From NCBI GenBank assembly GCA_934699585.1, contig CAKUWY010000016.1:14102-78101 (forward strand): 64,000 nt of DNA, in the 5' to 3' direction. Source of the stretch: an uncultured Fibrobacter sp. (GTDB lineage: Bacteria; Fibrobacterota; Fibrobacteria; Fibrobacterales; Fibrobacteraceae). How positions within the stretch are numbered: position 1 is the stretch's first letter; the number at the start of each line of letters is the position of its first letter. Positions 8,155 through 16,692 of the stretch are shown here, piece after piece. The notes under the pieces were generated by a model. That model was not told the origin of the DNA, searched no databases, and saw only the letters and a program-made list of their open reading frames with translations. A program made the position numbers and the translations under genes.

Positions 8155-8396
8155 TGTTCGCCATGTTTCACGATTTATTTCTTGCCAATTTGAAAACTGA
8201 TTTTGAGACGCGGGCCAATGAATCAGGTATAAATCAAGATATTCAAGCCCGAGATCAGAATATGTCGATAGCCGATTTCAATCGCGGCTTTTACCGCATC
8301 AATGGCAATTTGTCCGTTTGGCGTTTGCCAAGTGCCAAATCCAAGGAGAGGCATGGCATATCCGTTATTAAGCGTGACTTTTGTACCAATGTTCAT
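8155..8396 (-). pseudogene. aldo/keto reductase remnant
   Basis: From ATG 8396 (ribosome site AGGAGA) the frame reads GYAMPLLGFGTWQTPNGQ and GYRHI, the N-terminus of an aldo/keto reductase. After a deletion and frame change near 8260 a second piece reads DLGLEYLDLYLIHWPASQ, then NWQEINRETWR, the middle of the same family. The active-site lysine region and the C-terminal half are absent, and the fragment runs in frame into the acetyltransferase remnant. It was the gene after the rhodanese in this operon. Confidence 0.75.
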
Positions 8397-8398
8397 GA

Positions 8399-8821
8399 TC
8401 ATTTCTCCTGATGTTTTTTCTTGTACCATGCGTTATATTCAGCTACTGGCGGACGACCCGCGATATAACTAAGTTCCGGAATGTCGGGCCTCTTTTCTAG
8501 GAGTGTCTCGTAGGCAGGTACAGACACAACTCCCGCTCCACAATGCAAAATAACAGGGACTCCGCTCGGAATTTCTTTGTAGCGTTTTTCCATCTGATCG
8601 TGCGGAATATGAAGAGCGCCAATAAGCCCTGTTTTGAGTTTCCAATAGTCCGTATTCACTTCGACAATGACAAGATTCGGCGTCCTTTTCATGTAATCAA
8701 GCGCAGCTTCTGGCGTAAGCCCTCCCATATGTTTGGTTTCTTTTTGCGTTTTCCCCTCCTGTGCGTTTGCCACAATGGCGCAAAATAAAATCATTAAAAC
8801 TAAAGCGACGATCTTTCTCAT
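8399..8821 (-). CDS. exported rhodanese-like protein
   Basis: A 140-residue protein with a signal peptide (IVALVLMILFCAIVANA) and one rhodanese domain. The active-site loop reads HCGAGVVS with the expected cysteine, preceded by the usual IPHDQ segment. It probably handles sulfur or thiol chemistry in the periplasm; the substrate is unknown. AGGAGG precedes the start. It lies 9 bases after the flavin reductase gene and its end overlaps the ribosome site of the aldo/keto reductase remnant, so the four form one operon. Confidence 0.85.
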   Translation of the reverse strand: MRKIVALVLMILFCAIVANAQEGKTQKETKHMGGLTPEAALDYMKRTPNLVIVEVNTDYWKLKTGLIGALHIPHDQMEKRYKEIPSGVPVILHCGAGVVSVPAYETLLEKRPDIPELSYIAGRPPVAEYNAWYKKKHQEK

Positions 8822-8830
8822 AATGGCCTC

Positions 8831-9388
8831 CTACATCAATTTTTTCCCGACGCTCCACGCACCGCCAACGATTGTTCCTATTTCGCGGTAGCACAGCAAA
8901 GACGAGTCGAACATCACGGCGTGAATCTTTTCCAGATCGACCTTGCCATCGGTAAGAACGTCCTCTTCGGCAACCATTCCTACAATTTCGCCCACAACGC
9001 GGGTTTCGCCGTATTCTTCGCTAATGGAAATTACTTTGCATTCAAGGGCGACGGGAAGTTCGTTGATGATTGGCGCATTCACCTTTTCGCTTCTTGTTGT
9101 GGAAAAACCCGCTTTTTCCAATTTGTTCGGGACCTTTGCCGCAGAAACAATCCCCACATAATCGCAGGATGCAATCATTTCTTTTGTGGCAAAGCTTACT
9201 GTAAACGCCTTTTGATTCTTCAGATTTTCAGTTGAGACATGAGAAGAAAGTGAAACGGAAAGCTGCTTCGGCCCAACCTGCCCGGCCCATGCGGCATTCA
9301 TCGCGTTCGCTTTTCCATCCTTGTCATAAGTCGCCAGGATAAAAACCGGCTGCGGCGTTAAAAATCCTTTGTCGAATGATTTTTTCAT
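8831..9388 (-). CDS. flavin reductase family protein
   Basis: A 185-residue split-barrel flavin-binding protein with no signal peptide. TPQPVFILATYDKDGKANAM near the N-terminus and SLSSHVSTENLKNQKAFTVS are typical of the FMN-dependent reductases of this family. It would reduce flavin or a small molecule in the cytoplasm. GGAGG lies before the start. It leads the operon with the rhodanese and the two remnants and is divergent from the AraC regulator at 9502, which is the probable controller. Confidence 0.85.
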   Translation of the reverse strand: MKKSFDKGFLTPQPVFILATYDKDGKANAMNAAWAGQVGPKQLSVSLSSHVSTENLKNQKAFTVSFATKEMIASCDYVGIVSAAKVPNKLEKAGFSTTRSEKVNAPIINELPVALECKVISISEEYGETRVVGEIVGMVAEEDVLTDGKVDLEKIHAVMFDSSLLCYREIGTIVGGAWSVGKKLM

Positions 9389-9443
9389 AGATACCTCCAG
9401 AATTGTGTTGATTTTAATATAGTTCTGATTTTGAGGCCAAACA

Positions 9444-9480
9444 ACGATAAATATTAAGGTTTTTCACGATAAATCTTAAG
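9444..9480. promoter_or_regulatory. direct repeats, candidate AraC operator
   Basis: Two near-identical 15-mers, ACGATAAATATTAAG at 9444-9458 and ACGATAAATCTTAAG at 9466-9480, are 22 bp apart, two helical turns. They lie between the flavin reductase operon and the AraC-type gene. Direct repeats with this phasing are usual for AraC-family binding sites. Confidence 0.6.
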
Positions 9481-9501
9481 ATTTTATACTATTATTTGTC
9501 C

Positions 9502-10449
9502 ATGCTCATAGAAAAAACTTTTGAAAAAGCAATTGATAAATTGGCCGAAGATTTTCCAAACCTAAATTGGAACTTCGAACTTGACGACCGTACGCACGAA
9601 CTTATTTCGCGTTGGCTTGGCGAGCGTGACGAGGATGTTATGGTATGCGCATTCAAAGGGAAAAGAATTGACGAAAAATTCCATCGTCAAGATTTTTTCT
9701 TTTTCAATTTCGCTATCAAGAACAGCTACGAGGCGTTGAGCAACGGAAGGGATAGCCGCATTACGGTGAATGAGGGGGATTGCTACATTGGACAGCCGTT
9801 TTCAGGTTATGCTCTCAAGGGCAAACGAAAAGACGACATGATCATTCTTGGAATTTTAATTCGGAAGGAAGTGTTTTTCAGGGAGTATTTTTCCACCCTT
9901 GCGAAGGGCGGTTCCATGTTCAGTTTTTTCCTTGATGCGGAGCGGAGGGAATTTTCTGACTCGGCGATACACTTTCCGCTCAAAAAGAATTCTTCCGTTT
10001 GGAAACTACTCGAAGTGATGGCTATTGAATACGCCTTTAAGAAAGAAGACTGTCAAAAAGTATTAAAGCCTCTAGCGCTTTCGCTTTGTATGCTCCTTTC
10101 AAGAATACTTTACGAAATTGAGATGGATTCAAATAAAAACAATAATCCAGCAACTCTTGCGGAACAAATTACTCAGTACATCAACGAGGGCAAGGCTACC
10201 AAGCTTATTGAGGTGGCAAAACATTTTGGATATCATCCAAATTACATTTCTTCGCTTTTGCATGATGAAACTGGAAAGACATTCTCGGAAATTTTACTTT
10301 CTTCCCGAATGGAAAAGGCAAAACTTTTGCTAACGGGGTCAACGCTTACCATAGAAGAAATTGCAGAGATTTTGGGATATTCGGGAACCAGTAATTTTTA
10401 CAAGGCGTATAAAGGTTATTTTGGGGAGCGCCCGAGAAGGTGGCCTTAG
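9502..10449 (+). CDS. AraC family transcriptional regulator
   Basis: About 315 residues. The last ~100 residues carry the two AraC helix-turn-helix motifs: KLIEVAKHFGYHPNYISSLL and LTIEEIAEILGYSGTSNFYK, followed by F-G-E-R-P-R-R-W. The N-terminal ~200 residues are a cupin-like sensor with no clear ligand signature. I place the start at ATG 9502; a TTG two codons upstream is also in frame. The divergent flavin reductase/rhodanese operon and the direct repeats between them suggest local control. Confidence 0.85.
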   Translation: MLIEKTFEKAIDKLAEDFPNLNWNFELDDRTHELISRWLGERDEDVMVCAFKGKRIDEKFHRQDFFFFNFAIKNSYEALSNGRDSRITVNEGDCYIGQPFSGYALKGKRKDDMIILGILIRKEVFFREYFSTLAKGGSMFSFFLDAERREFSDSAIHFPLKKNSSVWKLLEVMAIEYAFKKEDCQKVLKPLALSLCMLLSRILYEIEMDSNKNNNPATLAEQITQYINEGKATKLIEVAKHFGYHPNYISSLLHDETGKTFSEILLSSRMEKAKLLLTGSTLTIEEIAEILGYSGTSNFYKAYKGYFGERPRRWP

Positions 10450-10453
10450 TGAC

Positions 10454-10522
10454 TCATTCCTTCCACCAGAATTGTTTTAGTTCCGCCAGAATATCGTCGT
10501 AATCCTTCATGGTGAAAATGTC
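10454..10522 (-). pseudogene. orphan 3' tail of a GNAT gene
   Basis: Read on the minus strand this codes for FTMKDYDDILAELKQFWWKE and a stop, matching the C-terminus of the intact GNAT at 11776-12312 (FTMQDYDDILADLKRFWWKN). An in-frame stop lies just upstream, so only the tail remains. It sits between the AraC stop and the next gene. A second, more decayed tail of the same gene is at 15204-15251. Confidence 0.75.
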
Positions 10523-10549
10523 ACCCTATTAATATAGGATGACTAAAGT

Positions 10550-11590
10550 TTATTCACCTGGCTTGAATCTCATTATTTTGTACGGGCCTGGGACGGGCGC
10601 ACCGTCATGGTACTTGGGCTCGTCGTCAATGCGGGAGCAGCTGATGTACAGATAGCCGTTCCTGAACGCATAACTGTCGGGCCACGGGAAAAGTTCTCGC
10701 GACGCCTTGATTTCGACCATTTGCAACTGTGGTGTAATTTTTACGATTCGACGATTTTCAAGGTCGCCAAGGTAAAGGTTTCCGGCGTCATCAAATTCAA
10801 TTCCATCGGATGTCGTGAATCGTCCCAAAAATTCAACCAACTTCTCAAGCGCATCGTCAGAAAGCGAAAAATTCTTTAAAGCCGAAGTCGGTATGCGAAA
10901 CAGCCTGTCATCCGTAAGCGCCTTGAAATAGATGAACTTCAGATCTTTCGAAAGCGCGATGCCGTCAGAATTTGCGCGGTAGGGTTTTCCACGATTAATC
11001 AGTGGTTTTGAGCCACTTTTGAAAACGTAACTGGAATCCGCCAAAACGCAGTCACGGTCACGCAGCACCTGTCGTGCGCGACTCTTTTTCAGGTCGAGCA
11101 CAACAAGCCCGCCACCTTCACCAGAATTCGTAATGTAGGCGAATTCGTTTTTAGAATCTATGCGGATATCATTCAAGTAGCCTCGCCCGGGAACAACAGA
11201 ATCGAGCGCCCAAATGCTTTCCACCTTGTCCGTCGAAATGTTGATTCGGACAATGCGTTTTGCACGCGGTTCAACCACCCACATGCGGTCCTTTTCATCG
11301 ATGACAACCGCCTGCACAGAAGTGAACTTGTGCCTACTCCAGGTCGAATCAGGATAGGGGACTTTTTTACCATCGCGAATTTCAACAAGGGCGTCCAAAT
11401 ACGGGCCATCCCAATGTGGATAGTTCGTAAAAAGTCGGCCCGACTCCGAAACTGCCACCCCGGTCAACTGGTAAGTTGAATCTTCAAAGACCGTCTCGAA
11501 CTGCTGAGCGAACAAGAAGTCCGCTGCAAAAATGTTCAGTGTCAAAATCGCTACTGCGGTTGACTTCAATAAAGCGCGTGCTACCTTCAT
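10550..11590 (-). CDS. exported beta-propeller protein, Yellow/major-royal-jelly-like
   Basis: About 346 residues with a signal peptide (STAVAILTLNIFAADFLFA). The segments LTGVAVSESGRLFTNYPHW, VVIDEKDRMWVVEPRAKRIV and SDGIALSKDLKFIYF are typical of the bacterial branch of the Yellow/royal jelly family, six-bladed propellers annotated as gluconolactonase-like. The activity of bacterial members is not established here. The start at 11590 is chosen because the signal peptide begins there; the upstream open frame is GC-rich repeat sequence. It lies downstream of the GNAT-hydrolase operon but separated by about 185 bases. Confidence 0.75.
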   Translation of the reverse strand: MKVARALLKSTAVAILTLNIFAADFLFAQQFETVFEDSTYQLTGVAVSESGRLFTNYPHWDGPYLDALVEIRDGKKVPYPDSTWSRHKFTSVQAVVIDEKDRMWVVEPRAKRIVRINISTDKVESIWALDSVVPGRGYLNDIRIDSKNEFAYITNSGEGGGLVVLDLKKSRARQVLRDRDCVLADSSYVFKSGSKPLINRGKPYRANSDGIALSKDLKFIYFKALTDDRLFRIPTSALKNFSLSDDALEKLVEFLGRFTTSDGIEFDDAGNLYLGDLENRRIVKITPQLQMVEIKASRELFPWPDSYAFRNGYLYISCSRIDDEPKYHDGAPVPGPYKIMRFKPGE

Positions 11591-11748
11591 ACGATTTTTA
11601 CCATAAAAACGCAAAGCCATATAACAGAATTTAGGAAAAAAATCGGGCGGGTGGCGGGGAAAGCCGGGGCTGAAGCGAGGGGAAGACATCCCCCTTTATT
11701 CACCACATTCTATTCATTGTGTCGCTTATGCGATATAGTGTATTTTTA

Positions 11749-11767
11749 CGTCATTGCGGAGCGAAGT
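11749..11767. repeat. degenerate CGTCATTGCGAG-type repeat
   Basis: CGTCATTGCGGAGCGAAGT, one arm of the dispersed repeat seen complete at 7016-7044. It lies in the gap between the GNAT and the Yellow-like gene. Confidence 0.4.
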
Positions 11768-11775
11768 AAAATCAG

Positions 11776-12312
11776 TTAAGAGAAATTTTTCCACCAGAAA
11801 CGTTTCAAATCCGCAAGAATATCATCGTAATCTTGCATGGTAAACGTTCCGTTCCCCATCATCATGATGGTAAATTCGAGACCGTCAAAAGACTTGTAAA
11901 TGTTGGTGTCGCGAAAACCGTTGCGCTTGTAAAAGGCCTGACGCCGCTTGCGCTGGACCTGATTTTCACATTCCTGTCGCGGTGATTCCATGTCGAGAAT
12001 GTTCGTGCCATCCTTATACTTTTCAATCAACTGAGACAATATCTGCTGTCCGTATCCTTTGCCGCGAAGTTCAGGACGCACTGCAAAATACCAAAACCAA
12101 TTGTACTTCTTTCCGGGATAGACAATGGTAAAGCCAACGAAATCGCTTGCGGAACTGCCATTTTCATAATAGGCCGAGACATCGAGATTCATTTCGCCAA
12201 TCAGTTGGAGCAGCCTTTCGTAGGGAATCTGTTCGCCTTCCGGAAACGCCTCCTTGTAAAGGGAGCGAACCTCTTGAATATCCTCGTTTGGTAAAATTCG
12301 CTTGCTTAGCAT
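11776..12312 (-). CDS. GNAT family acetyltransferase
   Basis: A 178-residue GNAT. The acetyl-CoA loop is VRPELRGKGYGQQILSQLI (R-G-K-G-Y-G), and QAFYKRNGFRDT is the conserved C-terminal Y-x-x-x-G-F strand. The substrate is unknown. It lies 23 bases after the aldo/keto reductase and is probably the last gene of the flavodoxin-hydrolase-reductase-GNAT operon. Two remnants of homologous 3' ends lie nearby (10454 and 15204), so this gene or a close copy has been duplicated and lost repeatedly. Confidence 0.85.
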   Translation of the reverse strand: MLSKRILPNEDIQEVRSLYKEAFPEGEQIPYERLLQLIGEMNLDVSAYYENGSSASDFVGFTIVYPGKKYNWFWYFAVRPELRGKGYGQQILSQLIEKYKDGTNILDMESPRQECENQVQRKRRQAFYKRNGFRDTNIYKSFDGLEFTIMMMGNGTFTMQDYDDILADLKRFWWKNFS

Positions 12313-12335
12313 AACATTTATCCAATAATTTTAAT

Positions 12336-13283
12336 CTACCAGTTCTCGTAACGGTTGCCCGTGTTAATCGCTGCGATTTGCCTCATTTCATCGGCAGTCA
12401 GCTCAAAGTCGAATATCGAGATATTTTCCTTGATATGGCCCGGATTTTTGGAACCCGGAATGGCGATATAACCCGCCTGCACATGCCAGCGCAATACGAT
12501 CTGTGCCGCTGTTTTGCCATGCGCTTTTGCGATTTTTACGATAGTTGAATTGCCAAGAACATCTTCGGTATGGCCTCGCCCGCCAAGCGGATAATACGAT
12601 TCGACGAATGCCCCGAATTTCTTTGCGTATTCTTTGAAATCGGTATTCTGATAATAGATGTGATTTTCGTTCTGCACTACCGCGGGCTTGATTTCAAAAT
12701 CATTGAAGAAGTGTTTTGCCGTTTTTTCGGAATAAAAATTCGATATCCCGATGGAGCGGATTTTCTTTGCCTTCACGGCGCGCTCCATCGCCTTATAGAT
12801 GGCCTTGTCGCTTGCATCGTCGCCATGCTGATGTAAAAGCATCAAGTCGATGTAATCAAGTCCGAGTTTTTCCAATGAATCGTCAATGTCTTCATCTGGA
12901 GAACTACTCCATGGCACCAATTTTGAGGTAATGAAGAGTTCTTCACGCTTAACAAGTCCATCGGCAATGGCGCGCTTAACGCCCTTGCCAACGGATTCTT
13001 CGTTGTCGTAATACTTTGCCGTATCAATCAGGCGATACCCGTTCTTGATGGCGACATACACGGCGTCTTCGGCAACTTGACCGCGGAGGGTCCAGGTGCC
13101 AAGCCCGAGCACAGGCATTTCGTAACCCGAATTCAACTTGACAGTCGGTGCAGCTGCTTTTACAGCAATTCCAGTTTTATCCATCGAGTTTCCTTTGCCT
13201 GTATTTTTAGAAGAAGCCTGGGACGCAGCTTCACTTGCGCACGCCACCAGGCTCATCAGGATTATCAACAACGCTTTTCGCAT
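12336..13283 (-). CDS. lipoprotein aldo/keto reductase
   Basis: A 315-residue aldo/keto reductase of the 2,5-diketogluconate reductase type. The catalytic tetrad is visible: D in RLIDTAKYYDN, Y in the same segment, K in ITSKLVPW and H in LMLLHQHG; IPGSKNPGHIKENI binds the NADPH phosphate in the family. Unusually it has a signal with lipobox L-V-A-C at residues 12-15, so it should be attached to the cell envelope. It starts two bases after the hydrolase stop. A C-terminal tail of a homologous gene lies at 52549-52599. Confidence 0.85.
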   Translation of the reverse strand: MRKALLIILMSLVACASEAASQASSKNTGKGNSMDKTGIAVKAAAPTVKLNSGYEMPVLGLGTWTLRGQVAEDAVYVAIKNGYRLIDTAKYYDNEESVGKGVKRAIADGLVKREELFITSKLVPWSSSPDEDIDDSLEKLGLDYIDLMLLHQHGDDASDKAIYKAMERAVKAKKIRSIGISNFYSEKTAKHFFNDFEIKPAVVQNENHIYYQNTDFKEYAKKFGAFVESYYPLGGRGHTEDVLGNSTIVKIAKAHGKTAAQIVLRWHVQAGYIAIPGSKNPGHIKENISIFDFELTADEMRQIAAINTGNRYENW

Positions 13284-13284
13284 T

Positions 13285-14490
13285 CTACTTCAGATTCGTC
13301 TTGAAGAATTCAACCATCTTGTCGTAAGGAATCACGTTTGCACGGTCATCGTAGAGGTCGGTGTGGACTGCGCCCGGGACAATCAGAAGTTCCTTGTTGC
13401 CGACAGTCAGGCTCCAGTTTTTGCTTGCATCAAGCTTTGCGGGGACCTTGACCTTCTTGCCGGTCATCTTTTCGAACGCACCTTCGCTGAAGTAGCGGCT
13501 GTGGGCCTTTTCGCCGTGAATCAGGAGCACGGGATTGCTGATTTCGTTTGCGTATGCGAGAAGCGGCTGGTTGATGAATGACTGCGTGCCCGTAGTACGC
13601 CAGCCTTCGTTGCTGCCAACACTGCGCTTGTGGTAGCCGCGCGGGGTCTTGTAGAAGTTCGTGTAGTCCTTCAAGAATTGCGGTGTTTCGGCGGTGAGCT
13701 GGTCCGGATTCGGAAGAGTCGGAGTGGATTGGTAATCACCGTTCCTGTAATCTTCGGTGCGCTGCTTCGCCATGGCGATACGCATCTGGTCACGGTAAGC
13801 CTTGTTGTCATTGGCATCGTTGTACCCGTTCGAAGATACGCGGGTCATGTCGTACATCGTGGAAGCGACCGTTGCCTTGATTCGTGGGTCAAGAGCTGCG
13901 GCGTTCACGGCCATACCGCCCCAACCGCAAATACCGATGATGCCGATCTTTTCGGCGTCCACATCTTCGCGCACGGAGAGGTAGTCAACGGCTGCGAGGA
14001 AGTCTTCGGTATTGATGTCGGGCGAAGCAATACGGCGAGGTTCACCACCAGATTCGCCAGTAAACGATGGGTCAAATGCAATGGTTAGGAATCCGCGTTC
14101 GGCCATGTGCTGGGCGTAAAGGCCGGAAACCTGTTCCTTGACGGCACCGAACGGGCCCGAAACAGCGAGTGCCGGGAACTTGCCGCCCACCTTGAGGCTC
14201 GTGTCCTTGGGCATGTAGAGATCTGCCGCAAGTTCAATTCCGTAACGGTTGTGGAATGTAATCTTGGAATGTTCCACCTTGTCGCTCTGCGGGAAAACCT
14301 TGTCCCATTCGGTGGTGAGCTTCAGTTTGTTCATATCTTTCTCCGGTGCGGGTTGAGTTGCTTCTTGTGTGGGTTGCGCGGCCGGCGTAGCGGCACCTTG
14401 TGCAGCGTTGTTTTCTTTTTCAGGGCAGCAGGCCATCAGAGAGCCTGCGGTGAGTACGGCAAACGCCGCGGTCAAGATTTTGGATTTCAT
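13285..14490 (-). CDS. lipoprotein alpha/beta hydrolase with a cysteine at the nucleophile elbow
   Basis: A 401-residue protein with lipobox L-M-A-C-C and a low-complexity spacer rich in A, Q, P and T. The hydrolase core has ALAVSGPFGAVKEQVSG, the conserved AFDPSFTGESGGEPR, and an elbow IIGICGWGG, where cysteine takes the place of the usual serine, as in dienelactone hydrolase. The histidine is probably that in VPGAVHTDLYD. A paralogue with the same elbow is at 51228-52355. It lies 17 bases after the flavodoxin gene and 1 base before the aldo/keto reductase. GGAG precedes the start. The substrate is unknown. Confidence 0.8.
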   Translation of the reverse strand: MKSKILTAAFAVLTAGSLMACCPEKENNAAQGAATPAAQPTQEATQPAPEKDMNKLKLTTEWDKVFPQSDKVEHSKITFHNRYGIELAADLYMPKDTSLKVGGKFPALAVSGPFGAVKEQVSGLYAQHMAERGFLTIAFDPSFTGESGGEPRRIASPDINTEDFLAAVDYLSVREDVDAEKIGIIGICGWGGMAVNAAALDPRIKATVASTMYDMTRVSSNGYNDANDNKAYRDQMRIAMAKQRTEDYRNGDYQSTPTLPNPDQLTAETPQFLKDYTNFYKTPRGYHKRSVGSNEGWRTTGTQSFINQPLLAYANEISNPVLLIHGEKAHSRYFSEGAFEKMTGKKVKVPAKLDASKNWSLTVGNKELLIVPGAVHTDLYDDRANVIPYDKMVEFFKTNLK

Positions 14491-14507
14491 GATTTATCTC
14501 CTTGTTG

Positions 14508-15047
14508 TTAAACTTTGCTTCCCATAGCGTAAATTTTTTTCAGGAATGTCGGGCGCTCCTTGACATCGCCAGGATTTTCGGCGCCGGTAGCACAAATGCC
14601 ACCCTTATATTTCACACCGTCGAAACAGGCAATCCACCCGCTGATGCCGCGCTTTGCGATGTTCATGGCCTTCTTGTCGGTGTCGGCAGCGGAAGTGAGC
14701 AGGTAAATTTCGCGGAACTTGTAATCGCTCGTATAAAGGGAATTGGCGCGATCAAGCATCGTCTTGAGCTGACCGCTCATCTCGTAATAGTAAATGGGCG
14801 TCGCGAACACGATGACTTCGGCTTTCTTCATTTTTTCAGTGATGGCATTCGCATCGTCCTTGATGACGCACTTGCCCTTCTTCTGACAGGCAAGGCAACC
14901 CGTGCAGAAAGCAATCTTCTTGCCCCGCAGCGAAACGACTTCCACCTTGTTGCCTGCCTCGGCGGCACCCTTCGCAAATTCCTGTGCCATGGCCTCGGAA
15001 TTGCTCTTGGTACGCAAACTGCTCGAAATCACTAGAACGTTTTTCAT
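14508..15047 (-). CDS. NADPH-dependent FMN reductase / iron-sulfur flavoprotein-like
   Basis: About 179 residues. VISSSLRTKSNSEAMA is the flavin phosphate loop, and FATPIYYYEMSGQLKTMLDR the second loop. Between them C-x-x-C and a following cysteine (CTGCLACQKKGKC) resemble the cluster motif of iron-sulfur flavoproteins. The start at 15047 is chosen because GGAG lies six bases before it, itself within an upstream in-frame ATG. It is the first gene of the operon with the hydrolase, the aldo/keto reductase and the GNAT. The TATGC-N7-GCATA box lies 80 bases upstream. Confidence 0.85.
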   Translation of the reverse strand: MKNVLVISSSLRTKSNSEAMAQEFAKGAAEAGNKVEVVSLRGKKIAFCTGCLACQKKGKCVIKDDANAITEKMKKAEVIVFATPIYYYEMSGQLKTMLDRANSLYTSDYKFREIYLLTSAADTDKKAMNIAKRGISGWIACFDGVKYKGGICATGAENPGDVKERPTFLKKIYAMGSKV

Positions 15048-15097
15048 TTTCGACTCCATTTTCCTTTACGCTTATAATATAACTTATTCGCCATGCA

Positions 15098-15170
15098 ATA
15101 GCAAATACTTATTTACTATGGCTTGCTATGCTTTTTAGGCATAAAAAATGTATAGCTAATAAGTAATTGT
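15098..15170 (-). promoter_or_regulatory. putative LysR-type regulatory region
   Basis: It contains the palindrome TATGC-TTTTTAG-GCATA (15127-15143) and, around it, a wider inverted repeat: TACTTATT on the left and AATAAGTA on the right. The left half matches the region before the flavodoxin at 7082. A TATATT -10 box on the minus strand lies closer to the gene. Confidence 0.6.
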
Positions 15171-15203
15171 CAATCCCCTGCTTTTGAGTTATTTTTAACG
15201 CAT

Positions 15204-15251
15204 TCAATAGAAGGGCAACATTTCTGCCAGAATATCGTAGCAATCCTGCAG
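15204..15251 (-). pseudogene. orphan GNAT 3' tail abutting an ATPase gene
   Basis: The minus strand reads LQDCYDILAEMLPFY and a stop, a degenerate match to the GNAT C-terminus (MQDYDDILADLKRFWW). At the nucleotide level 23 of 26 bases match the tail at 10454. Its first codon directly follows the stop codon of the DUF4143 ATPase at 15252. Confidence 0.6.
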
Positions 15252-16511
15252 TTACGCTCTCAAGCAATTTAGAGGAATGACATATATTCCATCTGGACGC
15301 CGGTACGCGGGACCCGTAGCGGTGACAATCGCCATAAAAGCCATATTCGGGTCATTGACATCATTCTTTAATTTGATCAGGTTCGCAACACCTTCTTCAA
15401 CGAGTTTATCGCCACCAAGCTTGATTTCAATGGCGCCCCATTTCCCCTTGCCGGTATGGACAACGGCATCGCATTCCAGCCCGCGACTATCTCGGTAGTG
15501 TTTGACGTTTCCGCCAAGCAGGCTCGCATAGATGCTCAAATCGCGCACGGCCAAATCCTCAAAGAATAGGCCAAAGGATTTCAAATCAGACATTAGATCA
15601 TCAGGAGAAATATCAAGTGCCTGACATGCGATGGATGCGTCGACAAAATGCCTTGTGGGTGTGGTGCGCACGACAGCCTTGCTGCGGAGGTTGGGGTTCC
15701 AGGCTTCAATGTCGCTGATGATGAACAAATCCTTGAGTGCATCCCAGTAGTCATCGAAGGTCTTTGTGTCCATGGTCCGGTTATTTGATTCGGTTATGTC
15801 TTGAATGATTGTCCTGTAGGCGGCTTCGGTAGAAATATTTCGGGCGTAGCTGCGCAAAATCATCCGCAGAACTTCGGGTTTCTTGTTGCGGAATTTTTCA
15901 TTCTCGCTTGTATCGAAATTAAAAAGGCCATTGTAATAGTTTGCCGTGACATCGAGAGCAACGCTTCGATCGTCAAGAATCGAAAGGGGCCAGCCGCCAC
16001 GGCAAGTGTAGAAAGCCATGTCTTTCAGGGAATGCTTTTCGTTTGTGTCATATACATTGGGAGCATCGCTAGAAAAAAGTTCCGCAAGTGAAACGGACCC
16101 GGTGGAATCGCCGGATTCAAAAAGTGACATAGGGCGCATGGGGAGCGTCACGATGCGGCCTGCGCCGGAATGGTGAATCTGGCTTTTGTCGGCAGGGGTG
16201 GAGCTGCCCGTCAGAATGAACTGTCCAAAACCGGGATTTTCATCGGCCCACGCCCTAACCTCGTCCCAAAATTCGGGGACGGTCTGCCATTCGTCGATAA
16301 GCCTTGGCTGTTCGCCCAAGAGCGTGTTGTGCGGCTCCATTCGGGCCAATTCGATGTTCCGGCGTGTAGCGAGGCGAACATTGCTTTTCGACATACGAAG
16401 GCAGGTTGTGGTTTTTCCGCAGAATTTAGGCCCAGCGACTAGAACCGCGCTACTGGACTTAAGCAATCGCTCAATTTGGCTTTCGATGTATCGGGGGCGA
16501 TAATTGTCCAT
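15252..16511 (-). CDS. AAA ATPase with DUF4143, copy 1
   Basis: A 419-residue protein. The Walker A motif is VAGPKFCGKTTTCL and the Walker B region LIDEW; GQFILTGSSTPADKS is the sensor-1 region. The C-terminal DUF4143 part ends with LECDAVVHTGK and GAIEIKLGG, the D...E-x-K pattern of a restriction-endonuclease-like fold. Members are common in bacteria with patchy distribution, and their role is unclear. Three more occur at 39672, 41061 and 44121. Its stop codon touches a GNAT remnant. Upstream lie three direct repeats. Confidence 0.85.
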   Translation of the reverse strand: MDNYRPRYIESQIERLLKSSSAVLVAGPKFCGKTTTCLRMSKSNVRLATRRNIELARMEPHNTLLGEQPRLIDEWQTVPEFWDEVRAWADENPGFGQFILTGSSTPADKSQIHHSGAGRIVTLPMRPMSLFESGDSTGSVSLAELFSSDAPNVYDTNEKHSLKDMAFYTCRGGWPLSILDDRSVALDVTANYYNGLFNFDTSENEKFRNKKPEVLRMILRSYARNISTEAAYRTIIQDITESNNRTMDTKTFDDYWDALKDLFIISDIEAWNPNLRSKAVVRTTPTRHFVDASIACQALDISPDDLMSDLKSFGLFFEDLAVRDLSIYASLLGGNVKHYRDSRGLECDAVVHTGKGKWGAIEIKLGGDKLVEEGVANLIKLKNDVNDPNMAFMAIVTATGPAYRRPDGIYVIPLNCLRA

Positions 16512-16532
16512 TTTGAACCTCTTTTTGACCTA

Positions 16533-16603
16533 AATATAAAAAATTCCCAAGATTGTTGTGTAGAAATTCCCGAAATTATTGTATTTTCACTCCCAAGATT
16601 GTG
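16533..16603 (-). promoter_or_regulatory. promoter with three direct repeats before the DUF4143 ATPase
   Basis: On the minus strand CAATCTTGGGAATTT (16541-16555) follows two similar units, CAATAATTTCGGGAATTT (16564-16581) and CACAATCTTGGGAGTG (16588-16603). A TATATT box lies at 16533-16538, 22 bases before the start codon. The repeats overlap the expected -35 position and look like an operator. Confidence 0.5.
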
Positions 16604-16692
16604 AAAATTTCTATAAAAATTGCCTAAAAAGGCTAAAAATCGCTCTTTTGACGGTTTTTAGGGTGGTACTTCGCCAAAACTTGTAATGTACT

